Virus record (IMG/VR): IMGVR_UViG_3300032291_001238
Span: 1 to 30,320 of that record
DNA: 30,320 bases
Reading direction: 5' to 3' (one strand)
Source of the DNA: a virus
Shown here: positions 12,501-20,621 of the stretch, one piece after another
How positions within the stretch are numbered: position 1 is the first letter of the stretch
Layout: each line of letters starts with the position of its first letter
The notes under the pieces: generated by a model
What the model saw: only the letters and a program-made list of their open reading frames with translations
What the model was told of the DNA's origin: nothing
Database searches by the model: none
Position numbers and translations under genes: made by a program

Positions 12501-15357
12501 GGCTGTGTTTAGCGCTGAGATTGGTGATCGTTGGAGAACTGCTCAACTAGCATTCCGCGTAGCATATATTATGCGCAACATTGGGGAAATGCAATTTCGT
12601 CAATACTTCTCAGGCCACGAGTCTTTATTTAATCACCCACTTAATTATATTGCAATGATTGCAGGTAATCCTAACGGTGGTGCAGGCAGAAAATTACTAG
12701 CATCAATTGCTAAATATGGAAATGATGTTCAAGGTAATAAATTGATTGGCAAAGATGCAGAAGCAAATGTTGCTATATCTCAATTTGTTGAAGAGAATTT
12801 TAACTTCCTTGCTAGAAATCACAATTCTGGTGATCCAAGATTTGCTTTTGTTGGCAAGATCTATGAAGCACTTGGAGTTGAGAGTGATAGATACCATATA
12901 GGCTTGGCTAATACCCTAATAAGAGCACACTCAGATGCCCTTATACCAATAGTTGCTAATACTGTAGAGGGAACTGAAGATCTAGTAGTAAATGCTTTAA
13001 TTGCAGGCACAGACGAGAAATTTGCTGGAGTTCTACAGAATTTAATTAATGGTGGAAAAAACGGTGTTCAAACTGGAGAGTTTGCTAAACTGTTTTTAAA
13101 GGACAGTAAAAAAGTAAATGGTAAATATAATCTTTCTGCAGATAATATAATTCCAGAAAATATTAAAGTTTACTTATTTGATAAAAATTCTACAGGTTCT
13201 GTAGCAAGATATGTATCTAATATCATAGGTACTGGTCCGGGATCTGTAAACATGCGTAAGTTATTAGCCGATGGTCAAATAACCATGAACGGCAAAACTA
13301 TCAAAATTCCACGTTATAGTAAAGTGGGAAACATTAATGACTTTGCGGACGAAGATGGGATCTTTAAAACTCTTGTAGCCCGTAATTTTCCTAAAGAAGA
13401 TATGGCTGAGTCTACCGTTATACATGTACGTGACAAACGTTTCGGACCTCAAGATACCAAATATCTTGATGAAGCAGTAAATAAATTCTTTGACATTGCA
13501 ACTAAAGTAGAGAATGTTGTTAACTTCTCACCAGAGTTCCGTATGTCATATTGGGACCATGTAGGTCGCTATGTTGGTATGATTAATGATGAGGCTTTAG
13601 GTACTCTTTTAGTTAATGCTAAAAAATCATTAGCACCTTTAACTATCAATGGTAAAAATATAAGCCTTAAACGTCACCCTTCCTTACGTGCAATTAACAA
13701 AGAAATTGCTGCTCGTAAAAAAGGCAAGTCAGTTACTAATGGTATTGACCTAGACACCATGAACTCTATGGCTGCTACTAAGGCATCTAAATATACTAAA
13801 GATTTATTCTATGACGCTTCTAAACAACGTCAATATGCCAATGCTATGAGAATAATATTTCCTTTCGCCCAAGCACAATTTAATACTATGTACAAATGGA
13901 GTCAACTTGTAAAACAGAATCCAGTACAGTTCTATAAACTTGGTCGTGGTTACAATGCTTTAACTCAACCTGGTGCTAGTGCTATCTATGATGCAACTGC
14001 AACTAAGTATGAGGAAAATGAAGGTTTCTTTTATAAAGATGAATTTGGGGAACAACGCTTTCGTTACCCATTGGCTGGCAGTATTATAGGTGCATTGGCT
14101 GGCAAGAATATTGATACAGCCCAAGCATTACAGATTACAGCGCCAGTTCAATCATTAAACCTTGTTTTCGGAGCAGTTAATCCTGCGGTTCCTGGTATTG
14201 GTCCAATGGGACAGATCTTATATGCAACAAGCGGTAGATCAAAAGCATTTGGTCCTCAATGGGATGCTTTGAGAAGTACTATATTTCCATTTGGAGAACC
14301 AAGTGGTTTACAAGATTTTCTTTTACCTGCATGGCTTAAAAAGTCATTCCTACTTGCAGTCAATAATGACACTCAGGTAGAACGTGGTGTAAAAGACTGG
14401 GCTTCCTATCTAGCATCTACTGGTAATTATGGAGATAATCCATTAGCAAATGATGCTGAACGTAATCAATTATTTAACGATGCTCGTGGTTTATCCAGAG
14501 CAACTGGTTTTATGACCGCCTTATTTCAATCTATTGCTCCAGCAACTCCTTCTCAAGAAGTATTTGCTAAGGACTTAGATGGAAAATTAAGAAATCAAAC
14601 TGCTATTTATAGTGCCTTTGAGCAGATAAATAAGAATCACCCTGGTGATTACTTTGGTGCAGTAGGAGAATTTGCCGATACATTTGGTATTAAAAATTTA
14701 TTAGTAATCCTTGCTGGATCTACACGTAGTGTTCGTGGTACTGGCGATGCTTGGGACTTCTTGAATAATAACCCTAGCATAGCAGAGAAATATGCTACTG
14801 CTACTGGTGATGTTGTTCCTTACTTCTTCCCTGGTGGAGAAGCAGCAACTGCTTATTACAACTGGCAAAAGGCTACAGGTCGTCGTCGTGTATTACGCCC
14901 TGAAGAACTAGAAAAATACGCAGAGAATATTGTTTATCAGATGGCTGTGTCTCAAGTATCTACAGAACAAGCAGATATGGGATATAGCGATGTATGGCGT
15001 ACTCAAAAGATAATAGAGTTAAACGATAAATTTGGTGGCAGTGCTCCAGTTATGAACGTTGATATCGGAACTGCACAGGATAAGTTAGCCTCTGTTGAAA
15101 AGGCTTTAAATGAACCAGCATTCCAACAGTCTCCTGTATATAAAGAAACTAAAGAATTCTATGATGCTTATAAGCAAGTAGAAGAATACTTACAAGAAAT
15201 AAGAACTTCTGCTGATCCTAAAATTGGTAGTGGTTTCTGGTATGCAAAGGAAGAGGCTAAGAAATTGGATAACTTTGCTACTCAATTAATGATTCAGAAT
15301 CCAGCATTCTCTCGTATGTATTACGGAGTATTTTCTTCACTAGTTAAGGTAGGATAA
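9550..15357 (+). CDS. Giant virion-associated protein, 1935 aa, probably internal/ejected
   Basis: A continuous frame of 5.8 kb, the largest gene in the window. Mostly helical and Ala/Lys/Asn-rich, with hydrophobic or amphipathic stretches around 115-145, 1005-1035 (YIMRNIGEMQFRQYF) and 1430-1460 (IIFPFAQAQFNTMYKW). No polymerase, lysozyme, transglycosylase or protease motif could be picked out by eye. It lies between portal and scaffold, not after the capsid gene where a tape measure is expected, and in short-tailed phages very large proteins of this sort are often packed inside the head and ejected with DNA (compare T7 gp16 or the N4 virion RNA polymerase; no homology claimed). The two genes after it (385 and 467 aa) may be partners. 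A polyvalent injected protein or a MuF-type head protein are alternatives. ATG overlaps the upstream stop (TAATG). Confidence 0.75.
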   Translation: MSDQLSINWNKYKYTSIYDIDKTTNNLGSLVDQQMSSLDSLTIQNFNSLVKKFPNQSKDYLLSAAKIGLNANTQGIEKLSANDGIAQLKQDLTNYDNITDRAKKDKGFRESIYGVLKGTTRAAFATLQAPYQYVSTVGRDLYAMSKGEISASQLIKDASLTGLFGETTNLGQLLRSTAGLATGKGPVDTGSGFFVSPESKVGAGQAKAMSAYGRINGKSFTIGRAGMSSLGADPNGTPYRVMSGIVDGVLAVGTDPSLWVGPGSVTKIIQGGKELSKAKIAAQAVEEAKQAAKVADIKNLTKQEKALIKERNGAEKVTRRKVNNTYMQAEKNLAITEQSKSAAVSKRLEKALIFTAGRGSKIEGDPSVAALIENGSIGDFVLKNIAEQKPEGLINSISQLEADYINTNKAFTGIYFNEVPEAGRLQIGAFDGGEYVATVSSKDPLVINDIAKTYENSTQTERLAEYANREALFEKLYSFTDDVSIPQATRIAIDDFIGNTPTGRNALKDQADSLVFGDGSESLAKLIARAAATKNEHLMQYLTEAIQTTYNVDGFTNVRAIYGSIGGTVITQASKIGARRVGISDVLTSMSGKSAMGSELGAKLIESVKSAQQEIIDASNAFDSAKATRAGLDGKLKEIEILRDYAAQDPELVAQLVNDPENFGIAKLMGLEMDIADTNYLKEFHRSEVGMIDGFGGAVKGDLNKAATYLLGKRFAQIADIVANEKDFARLHRLFGRKLDVEMTQELVAATTGDQVISIFLKHLAAPTTDPQVYRSLALKGEAALAARNPLLKVVPPAVSQRALQFVEKTEKNFGRYFTKSIVLPLDDLDRLVNGMEDWMSSAKIPDEIINTTLNRIVSATSVEQRSGIVFQEIEKAQLALANRLAPGDTALAEAVKEAFRITGRENAIIKQYTPEKLAKGELPSLDGVLLNGQTTTHTFAGDQAIFEYQFLDDVIRLPDTKDISKLISKYNDSKVLYGTKQSLAVFSAEIGDRWRTAQLAFRVAYIMRNIGEMQFRQYFSGHESLFNHPLNYIAMIAGNPNGGAGRKLLASIAKYGNDVQGNKLIGKDAEANVAISQFVEENFNFLARNHNSGDPRFAFVGKIYEALGVESDRYHIGLANTLIRAHSDALIPIVANTVEGTEDLVVNALIAGTDEKFAGVLQNLINGGKNGVQTGEFAKLFLKDSKKVNGKYNLSADNIIPENIKVYLFDKNSTGSVARYVSNIIGTGPGSVNMRKLLADGQITMNGKTIKIPRYSKVGNINDFADEDGIFKTLVARNFPKEDMAESTVIHVRDKRFGPQDTKYLDEAVNKFFDIATKVENVVNFSPEFRMSYWDHVGRYVGMINDEALGTLLVNAKKSLAPLTINGKNISLKRHPSLRAINKEIAARKKGKSVTNGIDLDTMNSMAATKASKYTKDLFYDASKQRQYANAMRIIFPFAQAQFNTMYKWSQLVKQNPVQFYKLGRGYNALTQPGASAIYDATATKYEENEGFFYKDEFGEQRFRYPLAGSIIGALAGKNIDTAQALQITAPVQSLNLVFGAVNPAVPGIGPMGQILYATSGRSKAFGPQWDALRSTIFPFGEPSGLQDFLLPAWLKKSFLLAVNNDTQVERGVKDWASYLASTGNYGDNPLANDAERNQLFNDARGLSRATGFMTALFQSIAPATPSQEVFAKDLDGKLRNQTAIYSAFEQINKNHPGDYFGAVGEFADTFGIKNLLVILAGSTRSVRGTGDAWDFLNNNPSIAEKYATATGDVVPYFFPGGEAATAYYNWQKATGRRRVLRPEELEKYAENIVYQMAVSQVSTEQADMGYSDVWRTQKIIELNDKFGGSAPVMNVDIGTAQDKLASVEKALNEPAFQQSPVYKETKEFYDAYKQVEEYLQEIRTSADPKIGSGFWYAKEEAKKLDNFATQLMIQNPAFSRMYYGVFSSLVKVG

Positions 15358-15361
15358 CAAA

Positions 15362-16519
15362 TTGGCATATGAAACAGGACCACAGCAAGGTGTATCTAAA
15401 TCAGATAAAATTGCTGCAGACGAAGCCCGTAATGCATTTGAGTTAAAGTCTCAACTTTATTCTAATCCTGCTGCATATTCATATGCTATCCGTGATTGGG
15501 TAATGAATAATCGTGCAGATACTAAAAGCCAACCTCCTGGATTTGTTAATCAACTAGATTACATTCAAGCCTTACTTCGAGAAGGTGGACTATCTTCTGA
15601 TACTACTCCTCGTGGTACTTTAGGCAATAAAGACGTAGATGCTATTCAATCAGTTTCTCGTATAGCCCTTCAAAATGGAACAGATTTCTTAACCCAACTT
15701 AAAGATTTATATGCTAATAAAAACAAAACTGTCCCTAGTTTTAGTAAGAACATATCTACTGCTATAAGATTACTAGATAAGGGTGACGCTAAGTCTACTT
15801 TATCCAATGCTTACTATCAGGCTTTTGGCTCTTTCCCAGCACAGAATCAAATAAATGATTTTATGAACCTTTATAATGCTGAGGCTAAAAAACAGAAATC
15901 TATGAGTACAACAACCTCAACTACTACAGGTGGAGTCACTAGAACTAGTACAGTTACTGGCGATGAAGGATTTACTACTAAAGAACAAGAGAAATTCCTA
16001 GGCGATTATCTTTCTAAGAATTTTGGTATAGCCACAAGTGCTAATCTTGGTGGAACTGCTAAGGTTATATATGACCAAATAGTTTCAACTAGTAAAAATA
16101 ACTTCCTTGATGAGCCTGATTTTAAAGAAGTATCTGGCTTAATTGCTAAAATAATTGGTGCTGGTGATGATAAAGTTTCTACTCAAATGTTAACTGATTA
16201 TCAGAATCAACAACGTCGTGTAGCATCTAAGCAGTATCTTGGTATTCAAGCAGAATTACTTGGTGGGGAAGATGTTGTAACTTATACTAAGCCTATTTAT
16301 AATTTCTTGCTTAAAGCCTCTGGTCGTAACATATCTCCTGATGATAAATTTATTAAGAACGCTCTTAACTTTAAAGATGACAAGGGAAATTATCGTATGA
16401 TGAATGAGTACGAGATGAAACAAGCATGGTTAAATGATCCACGTTCTGCTACTTCTCCTGATGCAATTAATCAAGCAACCGCAGTAGGCGACTTAGTTCG
16501 TCGGAAATTAGGTAAATAA
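15362..16519 (+). CDS. Putative internal virion protein, 385 aa
   Basis: Starts with TTG at 15362, with a TAGGA site 9 bases upstream, four bases after the stop of the giant gene. Helix-rich and polar; a segment at about 150-180 (YYQAFGSFPAQNQINDF and following) has the look of repeats common in internal virion proteins of uncultured phages; a Thr/Ser-rich linker at about 181-200 (TTTSTTTGG) splits the protein into two halves. No enzymatic motif is visible. Its stop overlaps the start of the next gene by one base (TAATG). Likely a component of the same head-internal or ejection assembly as its neighbours, but this rests on position only. Confidence 0.7.
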   Translation: MAYETGPQQGVSKSDKIAADEARNAFELKSQLYSNPAAYSYAIRDWVMNNRADTKSQPPGFVNQLDYIQALLREGGLSSDTTPRGTLGNKDVDAIQSVSRIALQNGTDFLTQLKDLYANKNKTVPSFSKNISTAIRLLDKGDAKSTLSNAYYQAFGSFPAQNQINDFMNLYNAEAKKQKSMSTTTSTTTGGVTRTSTVTGDEGFTTKEQEKFLGDYLSKNFGIATSANLGGTAKVIYDQIVSTSKNNFLDEPDFKEVSGLIAKIIGAGDDKVSTQMLTDYQNQQRRVASKQYLGIQAELLGGEDVVTYTKPIYNFLLKASGRNISPDDKFIKNALNFKDDKGNYRMMNEYEMKQAWLNDPRSATSPDAINQATAVGDLVRRKLGK

Positions 16520-17922
16520 TGGCTTCTGGAGGACAAGCCGCTGCAGCAGCAGCCGCCGCCGCAGCCGCTAAGGCTAAAGCAGCAACCGCTGCTAAACCTG
16601 CAGCACCTAAATCAAACTTTACTTACCAAACGGGCCAGAGTGCTCCTGTGACTAAACCAGTTTCTGGCGGTTACAGTGGTATTCCTACAAATACTACTAA
16701 ACCAGTAGTCAAACCTGTTGTTACAACAAAAACTGGCGGTAGTACTGCTGGTGGAACTACTGCTTTTGGAGTTCCTGGTGGTGCCGACGCTGCTTATGAT
16801 AAAAAAATTGGATTTGACCGAGCAACAAACACATACGGCGGTACTACACCTCCTACTGATACTCCTTTAAAAAGAACTACAAGAGTTCCTGTATATGATG
16901 CAAATGGTAAATTAATTGGATATAATGTTACTACTTACAATTCAGATGGTAGTATTGAATCTGTAAATTTTGAACCAGTCGCAGCAGCAGAAGAAGAAGT
17001 ATTAGGAACCACAAACATACAGGTTCTTAAATCTATGTTAATTGCTACAGGTCTTTCATCAGCCCTAGTAGAAGCATCAACAACTTTTCTTCAATCTTTA
17101 CTCAAGGATGGGTTAAGCGAAGAATCCGCTGTAGACATATATTTAAACAGCAAAGAATTTACTACTAAGACTGGTACTGTTTTAACCTCCCCATTCTATA
17201 GTTCCTATGGTTTTTATAATGAGGCTCTTACTCAAAAACTTAGTGCGGGTGATTTGTTTAATACAGTAGAGGGATACAAGTCAACACAAACTAAATATGC
17301 TATTAGTGATAAATTTGCTAGCCAGGAGTATATTCAAAAATATCTTAAAAACAAAATAAGTGTTGCAACTTTAGATTCAAACGCTAATAAGGCTCGTTTA
17401 GCAGCAATCAACGCTGATCCATTAGTTGTTAAGAATTTACAGGAATTAGGGTATATAGGCGTTAATGCTGACTTAACTGACTTTTACTTAGATCCAAATG
17501 TTGGTATGGAAAAAATGCAACAGAACTTTAATACTGCTGCTTTATCGTATGAGGCAGTACGTAGATCAAATACCGGTATTACCTTTAATAAGGCTAACTT
17601 TGAAAAACTAGGTGCTGAACTTACAGCCCAAGGTTACGATGAACAACAAGCAAAATATAGGGCTGGCCAAGTATACAACACCATAGGTCAAGAGTTAAGA
17701 CCTACAGTTAGCGTATCTAATATTTATGAAGGTACTAAGGCTGGCACTGCTGCTACTATTCAATCTGAACTTGAACAACAAGAATTTAATCAGATAGAGT
17801 CTCTCAGAGTTAAAAAACTTAAAGAACTAGAGACTAGATCATTTCAAGCAGATGCTGGAATAGCACCTACTGGATTAAACACTAACTATTTAAGAAAATC
17901 AAGTACTGCTGGACAGTTCTAA
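16519..17922 (+). CDS. Putative structural protein with Ala-rich N-terminus, 467 aa
   Basis: The first 30 residues are nearly pure Ala/Lys, followed by a Gly/Thr/Pro/Val-rich flexible region to about 120 containing TYQTG at 35-39. The rest (about 165-467) is helical, with a Gln/Glu-rich coiled-coil-like end (around 405-445). The low-complexity head looks like a tether or a DNA-contacting arm. No known domain recognised. TAATG overlap with the preceding gene; last gene before the 120-base gap that precedes the scaffold. The TYQTG motif recurs three times in the basic protein at 20621-21127, hinting at a common binding partner. Confidence 0.7.
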   Translation: MASGGQAAAAAAAAAAAKAKAATAAKPAAPKSNFTYQTGQSAPVTKPVSGGYSGIPTNTTKPVVKPVVTTKTGGSTAGGTTAFGVPGGADAAYDKKIGFDRATNTYGGTTPPTDTPLKRTTRVPVYDANGKLIGYNVTTYNSDGSIESVNFEPVAAAEEEVLGTTNIQVLKSMLIATGLSSALVEASTTFLQSLLKDGLSEESAVDIYLNSKEFTTKTGTVLTSPFYSSYGFYNEALTQKLSAGDLFNTVEGYKSTQTKYAISDKFASQEYIQKYLKNKISVATLDSNANKARLAAINADPLVVKNLQELGYIGVNADLTDFYLDPNVGMEKMQQNFNTAALSYEAVRRSNTGITFNKANFEKLGAELTAQGYDEQQAKYRAGQVYNTIGQELRPTVSVSNIYEGTKAGTAATIQSELEQQEFNQIESLRVKKLKELETRSFQADAGIAPTGLNTNYLRKSSTAGQF

Positions 17923-17935
17923 CTAGATTCCTGCA

Positions 17936-17965
17936 CTGACCTATCGGCACAGAGCAGCGTATAAG
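17936..17965 (+). promoter_or_regulatory. Candidate promoter for scaffold and capsid genes
   Basis: CTGACC (17936-17941) and TATAAG (17960-17965), spacer 18, in the only larger gap of the head operon. A separate promoter here would raise expression of scaffold and capsid protein, the most needed virion parts. Confidence 0.4.
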
Positions 17966-17982
17966 ACCGAGAGTACGAACCG

Positions 17983-18003
17983 ATCAAAATCCCCCATTTT
18001 GAT
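17983..18003 (+). repeat. Hairpin in the scaffold leader
   Basis: ATCAAAAT, loop CCCCC, ATTTTGAT: a perfect 8-base-pair stem with a C5 loop, 40 bases before the scaffold start. There is no T-run, so it is more likely a leader structure or a protein-binding dyad than a terminator. Confidence 0.5.
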
Positions 18004-18042
18004 TGCGGCGTGCGACAACTACAATAAAAGGGAGAGGTTGCT

Positions 18043-18537
18043 ATGAGCAACAACCGCGATATAAATAACGACTGGGAAGATGATGAAGACGATGTAGATT
18101 TAACTACATTTGATTCTGATACGGACCTTGTAAAAAAACTTCGTAAAGCCAACAGGCTTCAGGAGAAAAAAATCAAGGATCTGGAAACAAATCTTGGAAG
18201 TCTAACCAAGGCTCAGCGTGAGCGGATCATAAAAGACACATTTGCCCAAAAGGGCGTTAATGAGAAAATTGCCTCATTTATACCTGCTGATTTAGAAGCG
18301 TCAGAAGACGCAATATCGGGGTGGCTGGAACAATACGGTGACGTGTTCGGTATCCAAAGTCCACAAAAAACAACCGAGTTATCTCAGAGAGACATCGCAA
18401 ACTTGCGACAAATAGATGTAGTAACCAATGGAGCATTAACACCTGATAAGGCAGAAGACCTAATGAGTAGAGTTTTAAACGCCGCTGATGCGGATGAACT
18501 TAACGCTATTATTTATGGTCAACCAAACAATCCATAG
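18043..18537 (+). CDS. Scaffolding protein
   Basis: Scaffold proteins guide capsid assembly and are then lost. The 164-aa product has a strongly acidic N-terminus (DWEDDEDDVD at about 10-19), a charged helix at about 26-60 that should form a coiled coil, and a mixed helical end, the usual make-up of a short scaffold. It lies directly before the major capsid gene. ATG has a GGGAGAGG site 5 bases upstream. If the Ntn peptidase at 8535 is the maturation protease, this would be its prime substrate. It lacks its own protease domain. Confidence 0.75.
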   Translation: MSNNRDINNDWEDDEDDVDLTTFDSDTDLVKKLRKANRLQEKKIKDLETNLGSLTKAQRERIIKDTFAQKGVNEKIASFIPADLEASEDAISGWLEQYGDVFGIQSPQKTTELSQRDIANLRQIDVVTNGALTPDKAEDLMSRVLNAADADELNAIIYGQPNNP

Positions 18538-18565
18538 TAATTCTTAATCACCTTGGAGGTGAACA

Positions 18566-19519
18566 ATGGCTAATGCCTATTCAAGTACAGGCTCAAGCAC
18601 CCTCGGCGGAACCGCTGGTGGCGCTGGTTTAGTACAGACAGCGTATGATCGACTGTTAGAATTCGCGTTGCGTTCAGAACCCCTTATTCGTAGTGTCGCT
18701 GACAAGCGTCCTGCAAAGCAGAGTATTCCTGGATCAACCGTAGTTCTACAATTATACGCAGATTTAGCAGCGCAATCAACTGCGCTAACCGAAGCAACAG
18801 AGCGTGACTCTGTAGCAATCGGTACCCCAACATCAGTTACTGTAACTCTTAACGAGTACGGTAACTCAGTATTAGTAACACGTGCTTTGGAACTATTCAG
18901 CCTTGCTGATGTAGATCCAGCAATTGCTAATATCATTGCATTCAACCTTGCAGATTCAATTGATGCTGTCGCAATGACAGAACTACGTCAAGGAACCAAC
19001 GTAATTTACGCAGGTTCAACTGCAACTTCTACTGCAACTATCACAGCAGCAGCAACCATTTCTTCAGCAAACATCCGTAAGGCTGTTGCTAAGTTACGTG
19101 CTGCTAAGTCTGTAGCCCGTAAGGGTTCATTATACTGGACTGGAATTCACCCAGAAGTATCACACGATCTTCGTGCTGAGACTGGTTCAGCAGGATGGTT
19201 ACTTCCTAACCAATACGGATCTGCACAAGATCGTATCTGGCAAGGAGAAATTGGTACCTATGAGGGTGCTTATTTCGTAGAGTCTGCACGTTTGTACAAT
19301 GCTACAGACGGTGCTTCATCTGCACGTAACTACCGTACAATTATCTGTGGACAGCAAGCACTGGCTGAGGCCGTTGCTGAAGAGCCACATGTAGTTATCG
19401 GTCCAGTTATTGACCACTTAATGCGTTTCCGCCCAATGGGCTGGTACGGCGTTCTTGGCTTCAAGCGTTATCGCGAAGCAGCCTTGTATCGTATTGAGTC
19501 TGGTTCATCAATCGCTTAA
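18566..19519 (+). CDS. Major capsid protein, N4-gp56-like, HK97 fold
   Basis: The 317-aa protein shows the pattern of the N4-gp56 capsid family: LTEATE at 74-79 followed about 15 residues later by VTVTLNEYGN (91-100) and the strand SVLVTRALEL, then DVDPAIANI and a long helix with DAVAMTELRQGTN (133-145). These belong to the E-loop/P-domain region of the HK97 fold. The ribosome site (TTGGAGGTGA) is the strongest in the operon and codon use looks more even and GC-richer than in neighbours, both expected for a highly expressed protein. It follows the scaffold by 28 bases and is followed by a strong hairpin. Confidence 0.88.
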   Translation: MANAYSSTGSSTLGGTAGGAGLVQTAYDRLLEFALRSEPLIRSVADKRPAKQSIPGSTVVLQLYADLAAQSTALTEATERDSVAIGTPTSVTVTLNEYGNSVLVTRALELFSLADVDPAIANIIAFNLADSIDAVAMTELRQGTNVIYAGSTATSTATITAAATISSANIRKAVAKLRAAKSVARKGSLYWTGIHPEVSHDLRAETGSAGWLLPNQYGSAQDRIWQGEIGTYEGAYFVESARLYNATDGASSARNYRTIICGQQALAEAVAEEPHVVIGPVIDHLMRFRPMGWYGVLGFKRYREAALYRIESGSSIA

Positions 19520-19529
19520 TTGATTGACG

Positions 19530-19557
19530 GTAGGGCTAGAGGAAACTCTAGCCTTAC
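19530..19557 (+). terminator. Strong hairpin after the capsid gene (partial terminator or RNA stabiliser)
   Basis: GTAGGGCTAGAG (19530-19541) pairs with CTCTAGCCTTAC (19546-19557) through 12 pairs with one G-U, around a GAAA tetraloop of GNRA type. No T-run follows, so complete termination is unlikely; it may protect the 3' end of the scaffold-capsid message or reduce downstream expression. Confidence 0.6.
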
Positions 19558-19580
19558 AGTAAATTCATTAAAGGAGAATA

Positions 19581-19856
19581 ATGGCAACCTATACATTTAT
19601 AACACCTACCATAGAGCAGGGACTAATAGGTGGTCATAGACTGTTCCAATTTTTTACTCAAAGAACAAAAGGTCTTACAGTAATTAATGTTGGTGGAGTA
19701 TATTCATTAACTCAATATCCAGCACAAGATGATTTAGAGACGTATACTGCTCACTACATGGGCGGTCTTATTCACACTGGTATTAGTGAAGACATTAGGA
19801 CAGCAATGATAGCAGCAAATATAGGGATAACATCAAGTAACTTCACAGTAGAGTAG
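19581..19856 (+). CDS. Small hypothetical virion protein, 91 aa
   Basis: ATG at 19581 has AAAGGAG 7 bases upstream. The product is beta-rich, with a YTFITPTIEQG start, a Phe/Arg-rich stretch near 22-30, a VINVGGVYSLTQYP segment at about 34-47 and a small C-terminal helix. It resembles the small proteins of about 90 residues often found right after capsid genes in uncultured actinophages, and a capsid decoration or head-completion role is possible from position alone. No definite family. Confidence 0.65.
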   Translation: MATYTFITPTIEQGLIGGHRLFQFFTQRTKGLTVINVGGVYSLTQYPAQDDLETYTAHYMGGLIHTGISEDIRTAMIAANIGITSSNFTVE

Positions 19857-19862
19857 GGACAA

Positions 19863-20171
19863 ATGAAACATTGGGAGCATCACCCTGAACCAATTGAGGG
19901 TTGCTTTGGGTGCAAAGGCTTAGGACTTCAGATGAACTCTGGAGATGCTGGACGAGATATACCAGATAAAAAATGGAATTCTGAACTACAGGCATACCGT
20001 GATGCTAGATCACAAGGGATACAACCTGCTGGTACCAGAATGAAAGATATAATATCAGCACACGAAGCATCAGAAACTTTAGGTAAAGCCTACAATTCAG
20101 AGACTATGCCTAAGGCAGCAAACATAAATAAAAAATCCGTAGAAGTACTCAAAGAGATTGGTCAAATATAA
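19863..20171 (+). CDS. Conserved small phage protein with HPEP...CFGCK motif, 102 aa
   Basis: Begins MKHWEHHPEPIEGCFGCKG: a His-Pro-Glu-Pro run and one CXXC (C14, C17) typical of a small conserved actinophage/virion family, function unknown to me. The single CXXC with nearby His residues could bind one metal. The remaining sequence is polar and helical. ATG lies a few bases after the stop of the 91-aa gene (GTAGGGACAA site upstream), and its TAA overlaps the next ATG by one base. Confidence 0.7.
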   Translation: MKHWEHHPEPIEGCFGCKGLGLQMNSGDAGRDIPDKKWNSELQAYRDARSQGIQPAGTRMKDIISAHEASETLGKAYNSETMPKAANINKKSVEVLKEIGQI

Positions 20172-20320
20172 TGCCAAAAGTAGGAAACAAGAAATTCCCA
20201 TATACCGCAAAGGGCAAGAAGGCTGCAAAGGCTTATGCTAAAGGCGAGAAGATGGAATCCAAGTCTGAGAAGATGATGGAAATGCGTAAAGGTATGAAGA
20301 AGATGGGCAAGAAGAAGTAA
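20171..20320 (+). CDS. Strongly basic microprotein, 49 aa
   Basis: A 49-codon frame starts in the TAATG overlap with the upstream gene and ends with TAA at 20318-20320. Lysine makes up about a third of the residues, with an FPYTAKGKKAAKAYAKG stretch at 9-25 and a Met/Lys-rich tail. Similar Lys-rich microproteins with a K-F-P-Y-T-x-K-G motif are frequent in uncultured aquatic phages. Possibly binds DNA or RNA, or an acidic scaffold; no function known. Confidence 0.7.
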   Translation: MPKVGNKKFPYTAKGKKAAKAYAKGEKMESKSEKMMEMRKGMKKMGKKK

Positions 20321-20321
20321 C

Positions 20322-20621
20322 ATGGCTATGCGAAATAACGCAGGAAACAATAGTAACGTAAATAAAACATACGGTCCTATTGCTGGTTCTGCTAAAACTA
20401 AGTCTACCAGTTATTTAGGTAACCTTGGAAAAGAATTAAAGGAATTCGGTAGTGCTTACAAAAAGTCTCTTGATGCCTCTGGTGATATTACACCAGGAGC
20501 AAATCCTCGTGCTCGTGCTGCTAACGCTAAATATGACGCAGCAATGGGACAACTTCTTGGAGCAGCATTACAAGGTCGTAGATACAATAAAAAGGGAACC
20601 CAAGTGAAAGGTAAGAAATAA
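20322..20621 (+). CDS. Small basic hypothetical protein, 99 aa
   Basis: ATG at 20322 lies one base after the previous stop; the upstream gene's Lys codons supply a purine-rich ribosome site. The product is polar, Asn/Gly-rich at the start, has a helix at about 30-48 and a helical AAMGQLLGAALQGRR segment near 73-87, and ends with a basic NKKGTQVKGKK. No family recognised. Stop overlaps the next start by one base (TAATG). Confidence 0.65.
   Translation: MAMRNNAGNNSNVNKTYGPIAGSAKTKSTSYLGNLGKELKEFGSAYKKSLDASGDITPGANPRARAANAKYDAAMGQLLGAALQGRRYNKKGTQVKGKK

Noticed and set aside
18577-18945. Leftward 122-aa frame inside the capsid gene
   Set aside because: Shadow of a highly expressed gene, no ribosome site, no recognisable domain.
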